Assembly: GCA_015060975.1 (NCBI GenBank)
Contig: SUXI01000010.1
Span: 17,514-81,513 of the forward strand
DNA from: Bacteroidales bacterium
Lineage (GTDB): Bacteria > Bacteroidota > Bacteroidia > Bacteroidales > Muribaculaceae
Reading direction: 5' to 3'
DNA length: 64,000 nucleotides
The notes below the pieces were generated by a model. That model was given only the letters and a program-made list of their open reading frames with translations. It was not told the origin of the DNA and did no database searches. Shown one piece after another: positions 37,001 through 45,455 of the stretch (positions are counted from its first letter, which is position 1; each line of letters starts with the position of its first letter). The position numbers were made by a program, and so were the translations under genes.

Positions 37001-37628
37001 GGACGATGCTCAACGTGATGCAATCGAGTCTATGAGCGAATTAATTCTCAACGAAGTGAACGTTAAGAACTTTAAATTTGTTGATAACGAAGCCGGTGTA
37101 TTGGTAAAACGTGTTAAACCCGACTTCAAGAAACTTGGTCCAAAATTTGGTAAAACAATGAAGGCAGTTGCTGCAGCTATTACATCAATGAGTCAACAAG
37201 ATATTGCATCACTTGAAAAGAATGGCAATATCACTCTCAATGTAGATGGCAATGATGCTGTGATTGAAGCTATTGACGTTGAAATTATTTCAGAAGATAT
37301 CCCCGGTTGGTTGGTTGCTAATGAAGGCAATATCACTATCGCCCTTGATGTAACAATCACCGACGAACTGAAACAAGAGGGTATAGCTCGCGACATCGTA
37401 AACCGTGTTCAAAATATTCGCAAGAGTCGCGATTATGATATTACCGACAAAATTTCACTCGTATTTGCACCTAATGCCGACACTGATGCAGCAATAAATG
37501 CATATAGCGACTACATTGCTCGTCAAGTACTTGCTACAAACATTACTATTGGCGACATCAATGGTGCAGAAGGAGTTGAAACTCTTGAAATTGACGAAAT
37601 TAAAGTTGATGTAAGCATCACTAAATAA
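34086..37628 (+). CDS. ileS: Isoleucyl-tRNA synthetase
   Basis: 1180 residues, a long-form class I synthetase. HIGH-equivalent PGIHHVMARTIKD near residue 56, editing (CP1) domain including WTTTPWTLPSNTALCV and GTGIVHIAPTFGADD, KMSKS motif as NKMSKRLGN near residue 733, and a C-terminal anticodon-binding domain followed by an about 150-residue extension typical of Bacteroidota and eukaryote-like IleRS. It heads the operon ileS-dksA/traR-lspA-DUF4296. Confidence 0.98.
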   Translation: MDKKFNEYNGFNLSNVNKEVLEQWNKNGLFEESMKVREGNPSFVFYEGPPSANGMPGIHHVMARTIKDIFCRYKTMKGFHVKRKAGWDTHGLPVELGVEKALGITKEDIGKKISVDDYNAACRQEVMKYTKEWETLTKSMGYWVDMNDPYITYDNRYIESVWWLLSQLYNKGYLYKGYTIQPYSPAAGTGLSTHELNQPGCYRDVKDTTVTALFAMVNPRPEMAEWGKPYFVAWTTTPWTLPSNTALCVGPKIEYVCVQTYNPYNGEKISIVMAKDLVKSYLKAEGAELPMEEYKQGDKVVPYRIVANYMGSDLVGMQYKQLMPWVKPLEKVDANAAPFVKEYAETNPDKCFAVGNDKFVELEEKAFRVIPGDYVTTEDGTGIVHIAPTFGADDAKVAKAAEIPSLFMINKKGETRPMVDLTGKYYTLDECAQEFIDTCVSIDAYSNHAGDYVKNAYDPQYNPGGKFDEQAAQKAEDLNVVICMEMKQEGVAFKIEKHVHNYPHCWRTDKPVLYYPLDSWFIKTTAARERMMELNETIKWKPQSTGTGRFGKWLENLQDWNLSRSRYWGTPLPIWRTEDGTEELCIDSVETLYNEIEKAVAAGIMTANPYKEKGFVPGDYSKENYEKIDLHRPYVDDIVLVSASGKAMYRELDLIDVWFDSGSMPYAQIHYPFENKEGLDSGELYPSDFIAEGVDQTRGWFFTLHAIATMVFDSVAYKAVISNGLVLDKDGNKMSKRLGNAVNPFETIEKYGSDPVRWYMISNSSPWDNLKFDPAGVQEVSRKLFATLYNTYSFFALYANVDGFDNSQPQVALENRPEIDRWIISLLNTLVKDVDEALNDYEPTKAARAINDFVNDNLSNWYVRLNRKRFWGGEMNEDKLSAYQTLYTCLETIAKLIAPISPFYADKLYQDLAGAGSVHLALFPEVNESAIDKALENRMNIAQVITSMVLSLRRKVNIKVRQPLSTLMIPVMDDAQRDAIESMSELILNEVNVKNFKFVDNEAGVLVKRVKPDFKKLGPKFGKTMKAVAAAITSMSQQDIASLEKNGNITLNVDGNDAVIEAIDVEIISEDIPGWLVANEGNITIALDVTITDELKQEGIARDIVNRVQNIRKSRDYDITDKISLVFAPNADTDAAINAYSDYIARQVLATNITIGDINGAEGVETLEIDEIKVDVSITK

Positions 37629-37662
37629 TAACATTAAATAACTAACTCTAAAATATACAACC

Positions 37663-38040
37663 ATGAGCGAAAAAACAAGATATTCCGACGAAGAACTCCA
37701 AGAGTTTAAGGAAATAATACTTAAGAAACTCGAAAAGGCTCAAGCCGACTACGAATTGTTAAAGTCAAGCATAATGAACACTGATGGGAATGATATTTCT
37801 GATACATCTCCCACATTCAAGGTGCTCGAAGAAGGAGCAAGCACTCTAAGCAAAGAAGAAGCCGGACAACTTGCTCAACGCCAAATGAAGTTTATTCAGC
37901 ACTTACAAAATGCACTTATTCGCATCGAGAATAAAACATACGGCATTTGTCGCGAAACAGGAAAACTCATTCCTAAAGAACGCCTTCGTGCAGTACCTCA
38001 TGCGACATTAGGCATTGACCAAAAATTAGGCAAGAAATAG
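37663..38040 (+). CDS. DksA/TraR-family regulator with degenerate zinc finger
   Basis: 125 residues with an N-terminal coiled coil (EELQEFKEIILKKLEKAQ) and the C-terminal YGICRETGKLIPKERLRAVPHAT segment of DksA/TraR proteins. Only one of the four zinc-finger cysteines remains, as in other Bacteroidota members. DksA-like proteins bind RNA polymerase through the secondary channel; whether this one does is inferred. It lies in the ileS operon, 34 nt after ileS and 3 nt before lspA. Confidence 0.88.
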   Translation: MSEKTRYSDEELQEFKEIILKKLEKAQADYELLKSSIMNTDGNDISDTSPTFKVLEEGASTLSKEEAGQLAQRQMKFIQHLQNALIRIENKTYGICRETGKLIPKERLRAVPHATLGIDQKLGKK

Positions 38041-38043
38041 TTA

Positions 38044-38685
38044 ATGAAAATATCAAAAGGCTATCTCGCAACATTTATCATCATTGGAGTTGTTATTCTT
38101 GACCAGATTTTGAAAATTTGGGTCAAGACTAACTTCTACCTTGGTGAAAGTTTATATATTACCGATTGGTTCCAACTTGTTTTTATCGAAAACAATGGAA
38201 TGGCTTTTGGTATGGAGTTTGGGAATAAACTATTCCTAACACTATTTAGAATAATAGCTGTTTCAGCCGGAATTTGGTATATCAGTCGCATTGTCTCGAA
38301 AGATTATATTCCCAAAGGCTACATAGCATGCTGTTCTCTAATCGCAGCCGGAGCCGCTGGAAACATTTTTGATTGCTTATTCTATGGACTTATATTCAAC
38401 AATCCTATACCACCCGAGGTAGCAACTTTTATGCCCGAAGCAGGTGGCTATGCGTCATTATTTTATGGCAAGGTTGTTGATATGTTCTATTTCCCTTTAT
38501 TCAGCTTTAATTGGCCCGATTGGATGCCATGGATTGGTGGAGAACATTTTATATTCTTCCAACCAATATTCAATCTTGCCGATGCCGCTATTTCTGTAGG
38601 TATATTCATTCTTATTCTATTTTATTCTAAATATCTTGCCGCACCATCAAAAGAAAATGAGGCAGCACAAGATAACGCACAATAA
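38044..38685 (+). CDS. lspA: Lipoprotein signal peptidase II
   Basis: 213 residues with four membrane segments. It cleaves the signal peptide of lipidated prolipoproteins in the inner membrane. The catalytic aspartates are in GAAGNIFDCLFYG (about residue 112) and FNLADAAISVG (about 180); VFIENNGMAFGM is also diagnostic. Bacteroidota-type insertion between the two Asp motifs (about 118-160). Immediately followed by a lipoprotein gene. Confidence 0.95.
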   Translation: MKISKGYLATFIIIGVVILDQILKIWVKTNFYLGESLYITDWFQLVFIENNGMAFGMEFGNKLFLTLFRIIAVSAGIWYISRIVSKDYIPKGYIACCSLIAAGAAGNIFDCLFYGLIFNNPIPPEVATFMPEAGGYASLFYGKVVDMFYFPLFSFNWPDWMPWIGGEHFIFFQPIFNLADAAISVGIFILILFYSKYLAAPSKENEAAQDNAQ

Positions 38686-38688
38686 TAA

Positions 38689-39480
38689 ATGAATAAATAT
38701 GGAATATACATATTATCTATATTTATAGGAATAGCCCTATTTTCAAGTTGTAGTTCAACTCCCGACGAAGTATTGTCCCAAGAAAAAATGGCACTACTGC
38801 TTGCCGACATTCATATTGGAGAGAGCATTGTTGAATTAGAACGGTCTAAATTTTATAATGATTCTTTAAAAAAAACAGTTAAACAGTCAATTCTTTTAAA
38901 GCATGGAATAACTCAAGAACAATTAGATACATCTTTCGTATGGTATGGGCATAATATAGAAAAGTATGTTGAAGTTTATGACCGTGTAATTGAAATTATT
39001 GATGATGAAATAAAACATATTGATTTAGATAAGAAAGAGAATGTCAATGTAGCAATTGATGGCGATTCAATTGATTGTTGGCAGTGGGTTAGATATTATA
39101 ATATAAATAAGTATTCAGCAACCCAATATATAACTTTTAATCTTAAAAAAGATCAATATTGGAAAAATGGGGATTATTATATATGGAGAACGAAATTAAT
39201 AAATAGTATATCTCCGGTTAAATATGGTATAGTTGCAGATTATGCCGATGGTACATCTGAATACAATAATATAGTAACTCGTAATAATGGTTGGACTGAA
39301 ATATCTCTAATATCTGATTCAACGAAAAAACTGAATAGGATATATGGATATATATATATGACTCCGGTTGACAATGAACAAATATATATTGATAGTATAT
39401 CCTTAGTAAGGATGAGGGTAGATAAGAATATATATCAAAAAAGGTCTTATAATAAAACTATTGACTATAATAAAAAATAG
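38689..39480 (+). CDS. DUF4296 lipoprotein
   Basis: 263 residues. An N-terminal lipoprotein signal peptide has a lipobox-like LFSSCSS (Cys about residue 21), followed by the DUF4296 core EKMALLLADIHIGESIVE (residues 30-110). The remaining beta-rich part is less conserved. Starts 3 nt after lspA, the usual order in Bacteroidota. Function unknown; probably anchored at the inner or outer membrane. Confidence 0.85.
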   Translation: MNKYGIYILSIFIGIALFSSCSSTPDEVLSQEKMALLLADIHIGESIVELERSKFYNDSLKKTVKQSILLKHGITQEQLDTSFVWYGHNIEKYVEVYDRVIEIIDDEIKHIDLDKKENVNVAIDGDSIDCWQWVRYYNINKYSATQYITFNLKKDQYWKNGDYYIWRTKLINSISPVKYGIVADYADGTSEYNNIVTRNNGWTEISLISDSTKKLNRIYGYIYMTPVDNEQIYIDSISLVRMRVDKNIYQKRSYNKTIDYNKK

Positions 39481-39530
39481 TTATAGAAACGATTGGCTAT
39501 AAGCAAAAAATTAAATTTTATTATTCCTTA

Positions 39531-39878
39531 ATGCATAAGGTGAACTCCACGGGTAAAATATCATTATTACCGTTAGCTATAATTCATCAAGGTCGTAAAT
39601 ATAATAATCATTTATTGACGATTGAGAATAATAGAATAAATATACATTGTTTTGAAAGTGAGTGTGAGAATACAAGATTTATATCTGCAATTATAATTAT
39701 ATCAAAACCTCAGATATTTGATTTTTTTGAAAAATTGCAATTGATTTCTGACCCATATAAGCAATGTAGTGAAATTATCGACTTTTATAATCATTGGAAT
39801 CTTTTTGTGAAAAATGACGAAGAGCCAGTTTTTTTATGCGCTGACTCTTCGGGATATAGAGTAATGACATTTGACTAA
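39531..39878 (+). CDS. Small orphan protein
   Basis: 115 residues, no signal peptide, no recognised domain. It ends one base before the convergent pyrD gene and starts 50 nt after the DUF4296 gene. The composition is protein-like (regular hydrophobic pattern, few low-complexity stretches), and the start is not preceded by an obvious promoter, so it may be read from the ileS operon. Confidence 0.6.
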   Translation: MHKVNSTGKISLLPLAIIHQGRKYNNHLLTIENNRINIHCFESECENTRFISAIIIISKPQIFDFFEKLQLISDPYKQCSEIIDFYNHWNLFVKNDEEPVFLCADSSGYRVMTFD

Positions 39879-39879
39879 T

Positions 39880-40785
39880 TCAAATTATGCCAACAATGTC
39901 GTTAATATCTTTAATTCCATGTCGTTGACAATAATCTTCCATATAGTCAATAATCTTCATAGTTACTGATGGGTCAACAAAATTAGCTGTTCCAACTTGT
40001 ACTGCTCTTGCACCAGCAAGCATAAACTCTATTGCATCGCGACCATTCATTATGCCTCCAAGACCAATAACCGGGATTTTAACAGCTTTTGCAACTTGCC
40101 ATACCATGCGAACAGCAACCGGACGCACTGCCGGTCCCGACAATCCACCTGTAATAGTTGACAAATATGGACGCTGACGTTCCACGTCAATAGCCATTCC
40201 CAATAGCGTATTTATCAATGAAACCGAATCGGCACCTTCTGCCTCAACTGCACGGGCGATTTCTGTGATATCAGTTACATTTGGTGATAATTTAATAATT
40301 ACAGTTTTGGGAAACGCATTACGAACGGCCTTTGTTACTTGTGCTGCACCTTTACATGTGGTTCCAAATGCCATACCTCCTTGTTTTACGTTGGGGCATG
40401 AAATATTCACCTCAATTGCATTTATTTTATCAAGAGGGGAGAGCTTTTCACATACAGCGACATAATCATCAATTGTTGCGCCCGAAACGTTAACTATCAC
40501 ATGTGAGTCAATATCTTTAATGCGAGGGTATATGTTCTCAATAAAATAATCCACTCCTTTATTTTGTAATCCTACAGCATTAAGCATTCCCGATGGAGTT
40601 TCAGCCATGCGAGGATATGGATTGCCTTCTCGATGATTTATTGTAGTTCCTTTTATAACAAATCCGCCTAAACGATTTAAATCAATAAAATCGGCAAATT
40701 CTTCACCATAACCAAATGTTCCCGATGCGGTCAAAACCGGATTTTTGAGCTCAAGACCGCCAATATTTACACCTAAATTTACCAT
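39880..40785 (-). CDS. pyrD: Dihydroorotate dehydrogenase, class 1B catalytic subunit
   Basis: 301 residues. It oxidises dihydroorotate to orotate in pyrimidine synthesis using FMN. Visible are the FMN/substrate blocks [32 protein letters not shown] with the catalytic Cys region, and [29 protein letters not shown]. Its start overlaps the upstream pyrK by 7 nt, and the presence of that partner identifies the NAD-linked 1B type. Confidence 0.96.
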   Translation of the reverse strand: MVNLGVNIGGLELKNPVLTASGTFGYGEEFADFIDLNRLGGFVIKGTTINHREGNPYPRMAETPSGMLNAVGLQNKGVDYFIENIYPRIKDIDSHVIVNVSGATIDDYVAVCEKLSPLDKINAIEVNISCPNVKQGGMAFGTTCKGAAQVTKAVRNAFPKTVIIKLSPNVTDITEIARAVEAEGADSVSLINTLLGMAIDVERQRPYLSTITGGLSGPAVRPVAVRMVWQVAKAVKIPVIGLGGIMNGRDAIEFMLAGARAVQVGTANFVDPSVTMKIIDYMEDYCQRHGIKDINDIVGII

Positions 40786-41552
40786 GTCAATTCATTTATA
40801 TTAAACACCGGACCTTCGGTGCATACACATACATTTCCTTTAACCGTATTCTCAACACAACATAAACATGCACCAAGTCCACATGCCATCATGTTCTCAA
40901 GAGATACTTCACACTCTATTTCTCGCTCTTTAGCAACCTTTGCTATCGCTTTCATCATTGGGGCAGGTCCACAACAATAAATTTTATCTATCGATGTCGA
41001 CAATATACTATTAGTTGTGACCAATCCCTTTTCTCCCATTGTTCCATCTTCGGTAGATACAGCTACTTTTCCTATTTTCTCAAACTCATCAAGTTGCAAT
41101 ACATCTTTTGCCGATCTGGCTCCTATAAGAAATTGTGGATTATATCCTTTTGTTTTTAAGTAGGCTCCCCAATATAACATAGGTGCGACTCCAACACCAC
41201 CGCCTGCAAGTAAAACATTATCTTCAATATTTGTCGGTAATGAAAAATAGTTTCCTAAAGGTAATATTACATTGAGATTATCATTTGTTTTTAATGTCAT
41301 TAAAGCTCTTGTGCCTTCGCCAGCATTTCGCACTAATAACCAAATATTATTGTTTTCTCTATCAACATTGTTGATAGAAATCGGACGGCGTAAAAAAGTG
41401 GTCTTTGATCCATCTACAGCCACCTGAACAAATTGTCCGGGTAGCATTTCTGGTAATAGAGAGTTGTCGGCAGGAGTTAATATAAGTAGAGTGTATAACT
41501 CATGAATCCTGCGATTTTCAATAATTTTTAAATCTAATATACATTTCTTCAT
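40779..41552 (-). CDS. pyrK: Dihydroorotate dehydrogenase electron-transfer subunit
   Basis: 257 residues with an FAD-binding FNR-like domain ([17 protein letters not shown]), an NAD-binding region ([14 protein letters not shown]), and a C-terminal 2Fe-2S site formed by cysteines in CGLGACLCC and the later CVC. It transfers electrons from PyrD to NAD+. Forms an operon with pyrD. Confidence 0.95.
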   Translation of the reverse strand: MKKCILDLKIIENRRIHELYTLLILTPADNSLLPEMLPGQFVQVAVDGSKTTFLRRPISINNVDRENNNIWLLVRNAGEGTRALMTLKTNDNLNVILPLGNYFSLPTNIEDNVLLAGGGVGVAPMLYWGAYLKTKGYNPQFLIGARSAKDVLQLDEFEKIGKVAVSTEDGTMGEKGLVTTNSILSTSIDKIYCCGPAPMMKAIAKVAKEREIECEVSLENMMACGLGACLCCVENTVKGNVCVCTEGPVFNINELTW

Positions 41553-41567
41553 ATCATATTAATTTGA

Positions 41568-42338
41568 TTAATCAAGTAAAATTATATTCCAAGCATTAAT
41601 ATTCGTGATATTATTGTCTATTTTTCGTTTCTCAGAATATGTTGCGATTGCCCAACCTTTGTTACTATCAATAATTTGTTTAAAAAAATTGATAGTTGGA
41701 ATTTTAATGTTGCCAGATTTATTATAATATGTAGATTGGGTATTAACTGTTATTAAATCGTGTTCACCATTGGATAAAAAATCTTGAGTGATTTTCATGT
41801 GAGTTTTAGATATTATAGAATCGGGATAATCAATTTCAGCCCCATCTGTATATTGCAAGGAATTATATTCATGGTTTAATTTTAATTTTTTATTATTAAA
41901 TGATAATAAAGATGCAAAAGGGAAGATATTATTAGAGGTTTTTCTGATGTCTCCTTTATTCCATGCGAGAAAACCATCCCAATTCAATATTTTTATAAGT
42001 GCTCCATTTTGGTTAGTCATTAAGCGTAATGGTAGTATATCTAAAGCTGTTGAATCTATATTTTTTGGCTTTTCACATCGATTATAATTTAACAAATATA
42101 AATGTTGTGTTGAATCTTTAATCTCAATCGTAAAATCTCGATAAAAATTGGTCGTTATAATTGTGTCATTTTCAATTATATCATAAGTTAATTTTGAGTA
42201 TCGAAAGGTGTGCATTTCAGTTTTATGCCAATCCGCCGATATAATAACAATACTATCGTTTAATGTTGCTCCATAAACAATGTCACTAATGACTAATGTG
42301 ACTATCGAAATCAAAATTACTTTTAAATAACGATTCAT
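41568..42338 (-). CDS. Secreted orphan protein
   Basis: About 256 residues from the ATG at 42338 (MNRYLKVILISIVTLVISD), which gives a clean signal peptide of about 25 residues; the longer frame starts with GTG. The mature part is beta-rich and polar with no recognised domain. It ends 15 nt before pyrK on the same strand. Not resembling T9SS sorting or lipobox proteins. Confidence 0.65.
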   Translation of the reverse strand: MNRYLKVILISIVTLVISDIVYGATLNDSIVIISADWHKTEMHTFRYSKLTYDIIENDTIITTNFYRDFTIEIKDSTQHLYLLNYNRCEKPKNIDSTALDILPLRLMTNQNGALIKILNWDGFLAWNKGDIRKTSNNIFPFASLLSFNNKKLKLNHEYNSLQYTDGAEIDYPDSIISKTHMKITQDFLSNGEHDLITVNTQSTYYNKSGNIKIPTINFFKQIIDSNKGWAIATYSEKRKIDNNITNINAWNIILLD

Positions 42339-42426
42339 TGATTCATGATATTTTATCACAAAGATACATCATAAATTTCAGAATGCAATAGAATTAATTT
42401 ATATATTATAATAGAATTATTGATGG

Positions 42427-42975
42427 CTATTTTTTTTCAGGTATAAATGTTTCATAACTATTATCGGTATAGAATACCATTATATGTTTAACTTCTTTTT
42501 TCTCAAATGTATTAAAATGGTTTTTATCAATTGGGATATTTTTATGCGAGTCAAATATATTATTTGAGTTATTTATTAATTCATGTTTATTTTGATTTAG
42601 AGGGGTGGTAAGGTTTATATTAGATTGGTCCATATCGTTTGGGTGATCAAAATTGAGCTCATTCATTATTGATTTTTGTTCAATGATATTTTGCTTTAAT
42701 GAAGCAGTGAAGTCTGAGTCCTCATGTTTTTTGGATCCTTGATTTTGGGAATTTTCTACAACAAGCATTTCACCTTCTCCAAACATTAACCATAACATAG
42801 AAAGAGTGGGATATGCATTATGTATTTTTGAAATAATTTCATCGCTAATTTTTTTATTTCTCCCATTTAATATTTGTGAAATAGTTGGACGAGGAATGTA
42901 GCAAGTATCTGCAAATTGAGAATTTGCAATATTTAATGATTGCATAAATGTTTTAAGCCGAGATACAATATCCAT
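42427..42975 (-). CDS. XRE-family transcriptional regulator
   Basis: About 182 residues from the ATG at 42975 (MDIVSRLKTFMQSLN); the longer frame needs a TTG start. Residues 1-65 are a helix-turn-helix domain (QFADTCYIPRPTISQILNGRNKKISDEIISKI), and the rest is a polar linker with a beta-strand end (KHIMVFYTDNSYETFIPEKK). It is preceded by a canonical promoter overlapped by perfect palindromes, so autoregulation is likely. This helix-turn-helix architecture, with GRN and YPTLSMLWLMFGEG, is common in Bacteroidota. Confidence 0.82.
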   Translation of the reverse strand: MDIVSRLKTFMQSLNIANSQFADTCYIPRPTISQILNGRNKKISDEIISKIHNAYPTLSMLWLMFGEGEMLVVENSQNQGSKKHEDSDFTASLKQNIIEQKSIMNELNFDHPNDMDQSNINLTTPLNQNKHELINNSNNIFDSHKNIPIDKNHFNTFEKKEVKHIMVFYTDNSYETFIPEKK

Positions 42976-43005
42976 GTGATTTACAAATGTAATAATTATC
43001 TTTTG

Positions 43006-43037
43006 CAAATATAGATATTTTTGTTTAGAATAGCAAA
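43006..43037 (-). promoter_or_regulatory. Promoter of the XRE regulator
   Basis: On the minus strand, TTTG (43037-43034), a 20-nt spacer, and TATATTTG (43013-43006): a canonical Bacteroidota -33/-7 pair. Leader of about 25 nt. Confidence 0.8.
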
Positions 43038-43055
43038 TTTGCAAATGTATATTTG
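43034..43055. promoter_or_regulatory. Putative operator of the XRE regulator
   Basis: Two adjacent perfect palindromes: CAAATTTG (43034-43041) and CAAAT-4nt-ATTTG (43042-43055). The first covers the -33 element, so binding would block transcription. That the XRE protein binds here is inference. Confidence 0.55.
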
Positions 43056-43843
43056 TCGTTTCGATGTTAATTATTGGTATGGTTGAAATAATCTTAGATA
43101 TTTTTGCTATAGTAGATTATGTATTATATATGTAGTTTAAGTTATTTGATATAATTATATGTGTATCATTTGTTTATGTGGTAGTGCGTTGCTAGGTGGT
43201 GATGATTGTGTGCGTATATTTAAATCTTAGGTGTAGTTATTGGCATCTAACTGCTTGGTATATGCATTGTTATATGGCATTGTTAATGAATTTTAATAGG
43301 CGTTTTTGGATACACAATTACTGTTGACAGTTGAAGGATATTGTGATATTATATTGTTAATTGTGTGTTTTGGGGATTTGCGATTGTCAGACATGTGTAT
43401 AGCTGCTTTACAAAAGTAAATAATCAGCGGTGCCTTAGTTTGAAAGTTGAATTTACATATATAAATTTAATGTTTTGATGTTAAATCCTAAAAATAGTTA
43501 CATGAATAATAAATTCTCAGGAAAATTTGTAATCATGTAAATATTGATAAACATTTATATGTGAAATTCGATATTGTGAACTTATATAAATATGATTTTA
43601 AATATAAGTGGATTTTTTGATTTTGCCGAATGAACTTGCAAGCTATGCGATAATGGAAACGATAATAAAAAATCTGTTTAAGGTAATTTAATGAAACTTT
43701 TGAGTGGTATTTCTTTAAATCTAAATTATAGCAAATCGCAAACTATTATTTGGATTGAATGGTCGATCTATTGTAAAATTGTTTGACTTATTTTTTTTGG
43801 GTATTTAATGACTCACTTTATAGTATGATATTGCTTTTTATTA
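43056..43843. other. Gene-free, decayed AT-rich stretch
   Basis: No open frame of coding quality on either strand. Around 43605-43670 there is a degenerate match to the interior of MITE family A (the ATGAGC..GCTATGCGAT region), suggesting an old insertion remnant. The rest shows no recognised repeat or RNA structure. Confidence 0.5.
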
Positions 43844-44150
43844 CTGTCCTATAAAAGTTTTTTAGGGGCAATGTAACCCCTAGAGTGGATAAGCTCGGTA
43901 ATGTATTAGACAGGATTTGTTTCTGAAGAGAACATTAATTGCTTCTAATTAATTCTCCAAATTCAATTCAATGCCATTTAGTGCATTGGCCCGAGAAGGC
44001 TATGCACGGCTACTTATTAAGCATTACCTTTGGCGATACCATTGAACCTCTATTCTATGGGGCTTGTGAGTTAAAGAAAAGGAGTCTCAATCGCTGAATT
44101 TAAGTGATTGAGACTCCTTCTTTATATCATTTTTTATTTTTATAGGACAG
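43844..44150 (+). repeat. MITE-like element, family B, copy 2
   Basis: A 307-bp element with perfect 13-bp inverted ends: CTGTCCTATAAAA at 43844 and its complement ending at 44150. Its interior from about 44012 to 44119 matches copy 1 (8247-8451) on the opposite strand. No coding sequence. A clear target-site duplication is not visible. Confidence 0.8.
44079..44119. terminator. Bidirectional terminator hairpin inside MITE family B
   Basis: A perfect 14-bp stem (44079-44092 with 44106-44119) with T-rich flanks on both strands. It lies just downstream of the L,D-transpeptidase gene and can terminate it. Copy 1 has an imperfect equivalent downstream of glnS. Confidence 0.75.
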
Positions 44151-44155
44151 CAATA

Positions 44156-45208
44156 TTATAATATAGAATCTATTTTTTCTGGATATATTATTGTGTCGTT
44201 TTGTTTGACAACCGTTTTGTTAACGTCAATATTCGTTGTAGAGTCAGAAATAGAGTTTGCTATAGTGGAATCTGCCGCAGATTTGATTAAAGTGGTATCA
44301 TGTTCGATAATTTTAATCGTATCTGATAATTTTTTGTTTGCACTATTTAAAGAGTCTTCGATGGCTTTTTCTTTTGCTAGTTTTTCTTTAAATTTTTCAA
44401 AATCTGAAGGGTATTTTACTTCAACATCAGGAATGATAAGCATAGGTATATTATGACCTTCGTGTTTGTTTACTGCATCGTCTTTTGGTCCGGGATTTAC
44501 AATTATAGGCATACCCTTTTCGGCAAAATTAAAAAGGTATAGTATTTGCTCATTTTGAATGCGAATGCAACCATGACTACAACGACGTCCAATAGACCAT
44601 CTGGCATTTGTTCCGTGTATGCCTATCTGAGGTGCAACTCTTATGAATCGTGGACCAAATTGTCCTTTAATAGGAGATGTATATCCCCAGTCGTCGGTGT
44701 AAAGCCAATCGGTGCTATCATATTTTCCTCCACAAGTGAAATATCCTTCAGGAGTGCGGGAATCAGCTTTTTTACTTTTATGTCCATAGTTTTTGCCGCA
44801 TGCCATTTTAAAGTTTAGTTTTCTACGACCATATTTATCATATAAAATTACCATCATAGCGCCTTTGTCAACAATTATAAAATGGTCAAAAGTGCTTTTT
44901 ATTAACTTTCTAGCATAAGGAAGATGTTGATTAATTATATCGGGAATTATGCCTTCGGAATATTTATCCCAATTATCTGAATTTTGTAAAAAGATAATGG
45001 CTTCTTGTGCAGAGCAGTTATTTGGCAAGGTATCTGTTTGGTTTGCAGAAACTTTAAGTGTGGTGTCGGTGTCATTGGATGTGGTGTCAATATTCAATGT
45101 GTCAAATAAATCATTACAAATTTGTGCTGTATTATTAGAATTGTTTATACAGCAATACATTAAATTTAGGAAAAAGGTGACCATAATGGTCTTTATGAAT
45201 GATTTCAT
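44156..45208 (-). CDS. L,D-transpeptidase (YkuD family)
   Basis: About 350 residues from the ATG at 45208; the longer frame starts with TTG. An N-terminal hydrophobic segment with two adjacent cysteines may be a lipoprotein or membrane anchor. The YkuD domain has IGIHGTNARWSIGRRCSHGCIRI, with the catalytic HxxSHGCxR pattern (about residue 210). It cross-links or modifies peptidoglycan in the periplasm. A Ser/Thr/Asp-rich tail of about 80 residues follows. Stop lies next to MITE copy B2. Confidence 0.88.
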   Translation of the reverse strand: MKSFIKTIMVTFFLNLMYCCINNSNNTAQICNDLFDTLNIDTTSNDTDTTLKVSANQTDTLPNNCSAQEAIIFLQNSDNWDKYSEGIIPDIINQHLPYARKLIKSTFDHFIIVDKGAMMVILYDKYGRRKLNFKMACGKNYGHKSKKADSRTPEGYFTCGGKYDSTDWLYTDDWGYTSPIKGQFGPRFIRVAPQIGIHGTNARWSIGRRCSHGCIRIQNEQILYLFNFAEKGMPIIVNPGPKDDAVNKHEGHNIPMLIIPDVEVKYPSDFEKFKEKLAKEKAIEDSLNSANKKLSDTIKIIEHDTTLIKSAADSTIANSISDSTTNIDVNKTVVKQNDTIIYPEKIDSIL

Positions 45209-45386
45209 GTATATGAAAGATATTTTAAAATATTTTTGCAAAAATATAATAAATATGTGATGAATCCAAATGGCTACAAAATAAATAATTTAGGTTTTGG
45301 AATCTTTATTTAGTAATTTCAGAATCTTCAGTGAATATTAAGATATTTATAGTTTCATTGAATACGAAAGAATGATAAAATCTAAT

Positions 45387-45440
45387 AATTTATAATGTCA
45401 AAAAGCCTGATTTTATTCGGGCTTTTTGACATTATAAATT
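45387..45440 (-). terminator. Long perfect inverted-repeat terminator
   Basis: A perfect 21-bp inverted repeat (45387-45407 with 45420-45440) around a 12-nt loop, just after the amylase stop. Its stem includes the A/T runs expected of a bidirectional terminator. Confidence 0.85.
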
Positions 45441-45455
45441 AATTAAAGAATTCCT

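Noticed and set aside
42976..43044. Upstream extension of the XRE regulator
   Set aside because: Would require a TTG start and would overlap the canonical promoter; the ATG at 42975 begins the helix-turn-helix domain.
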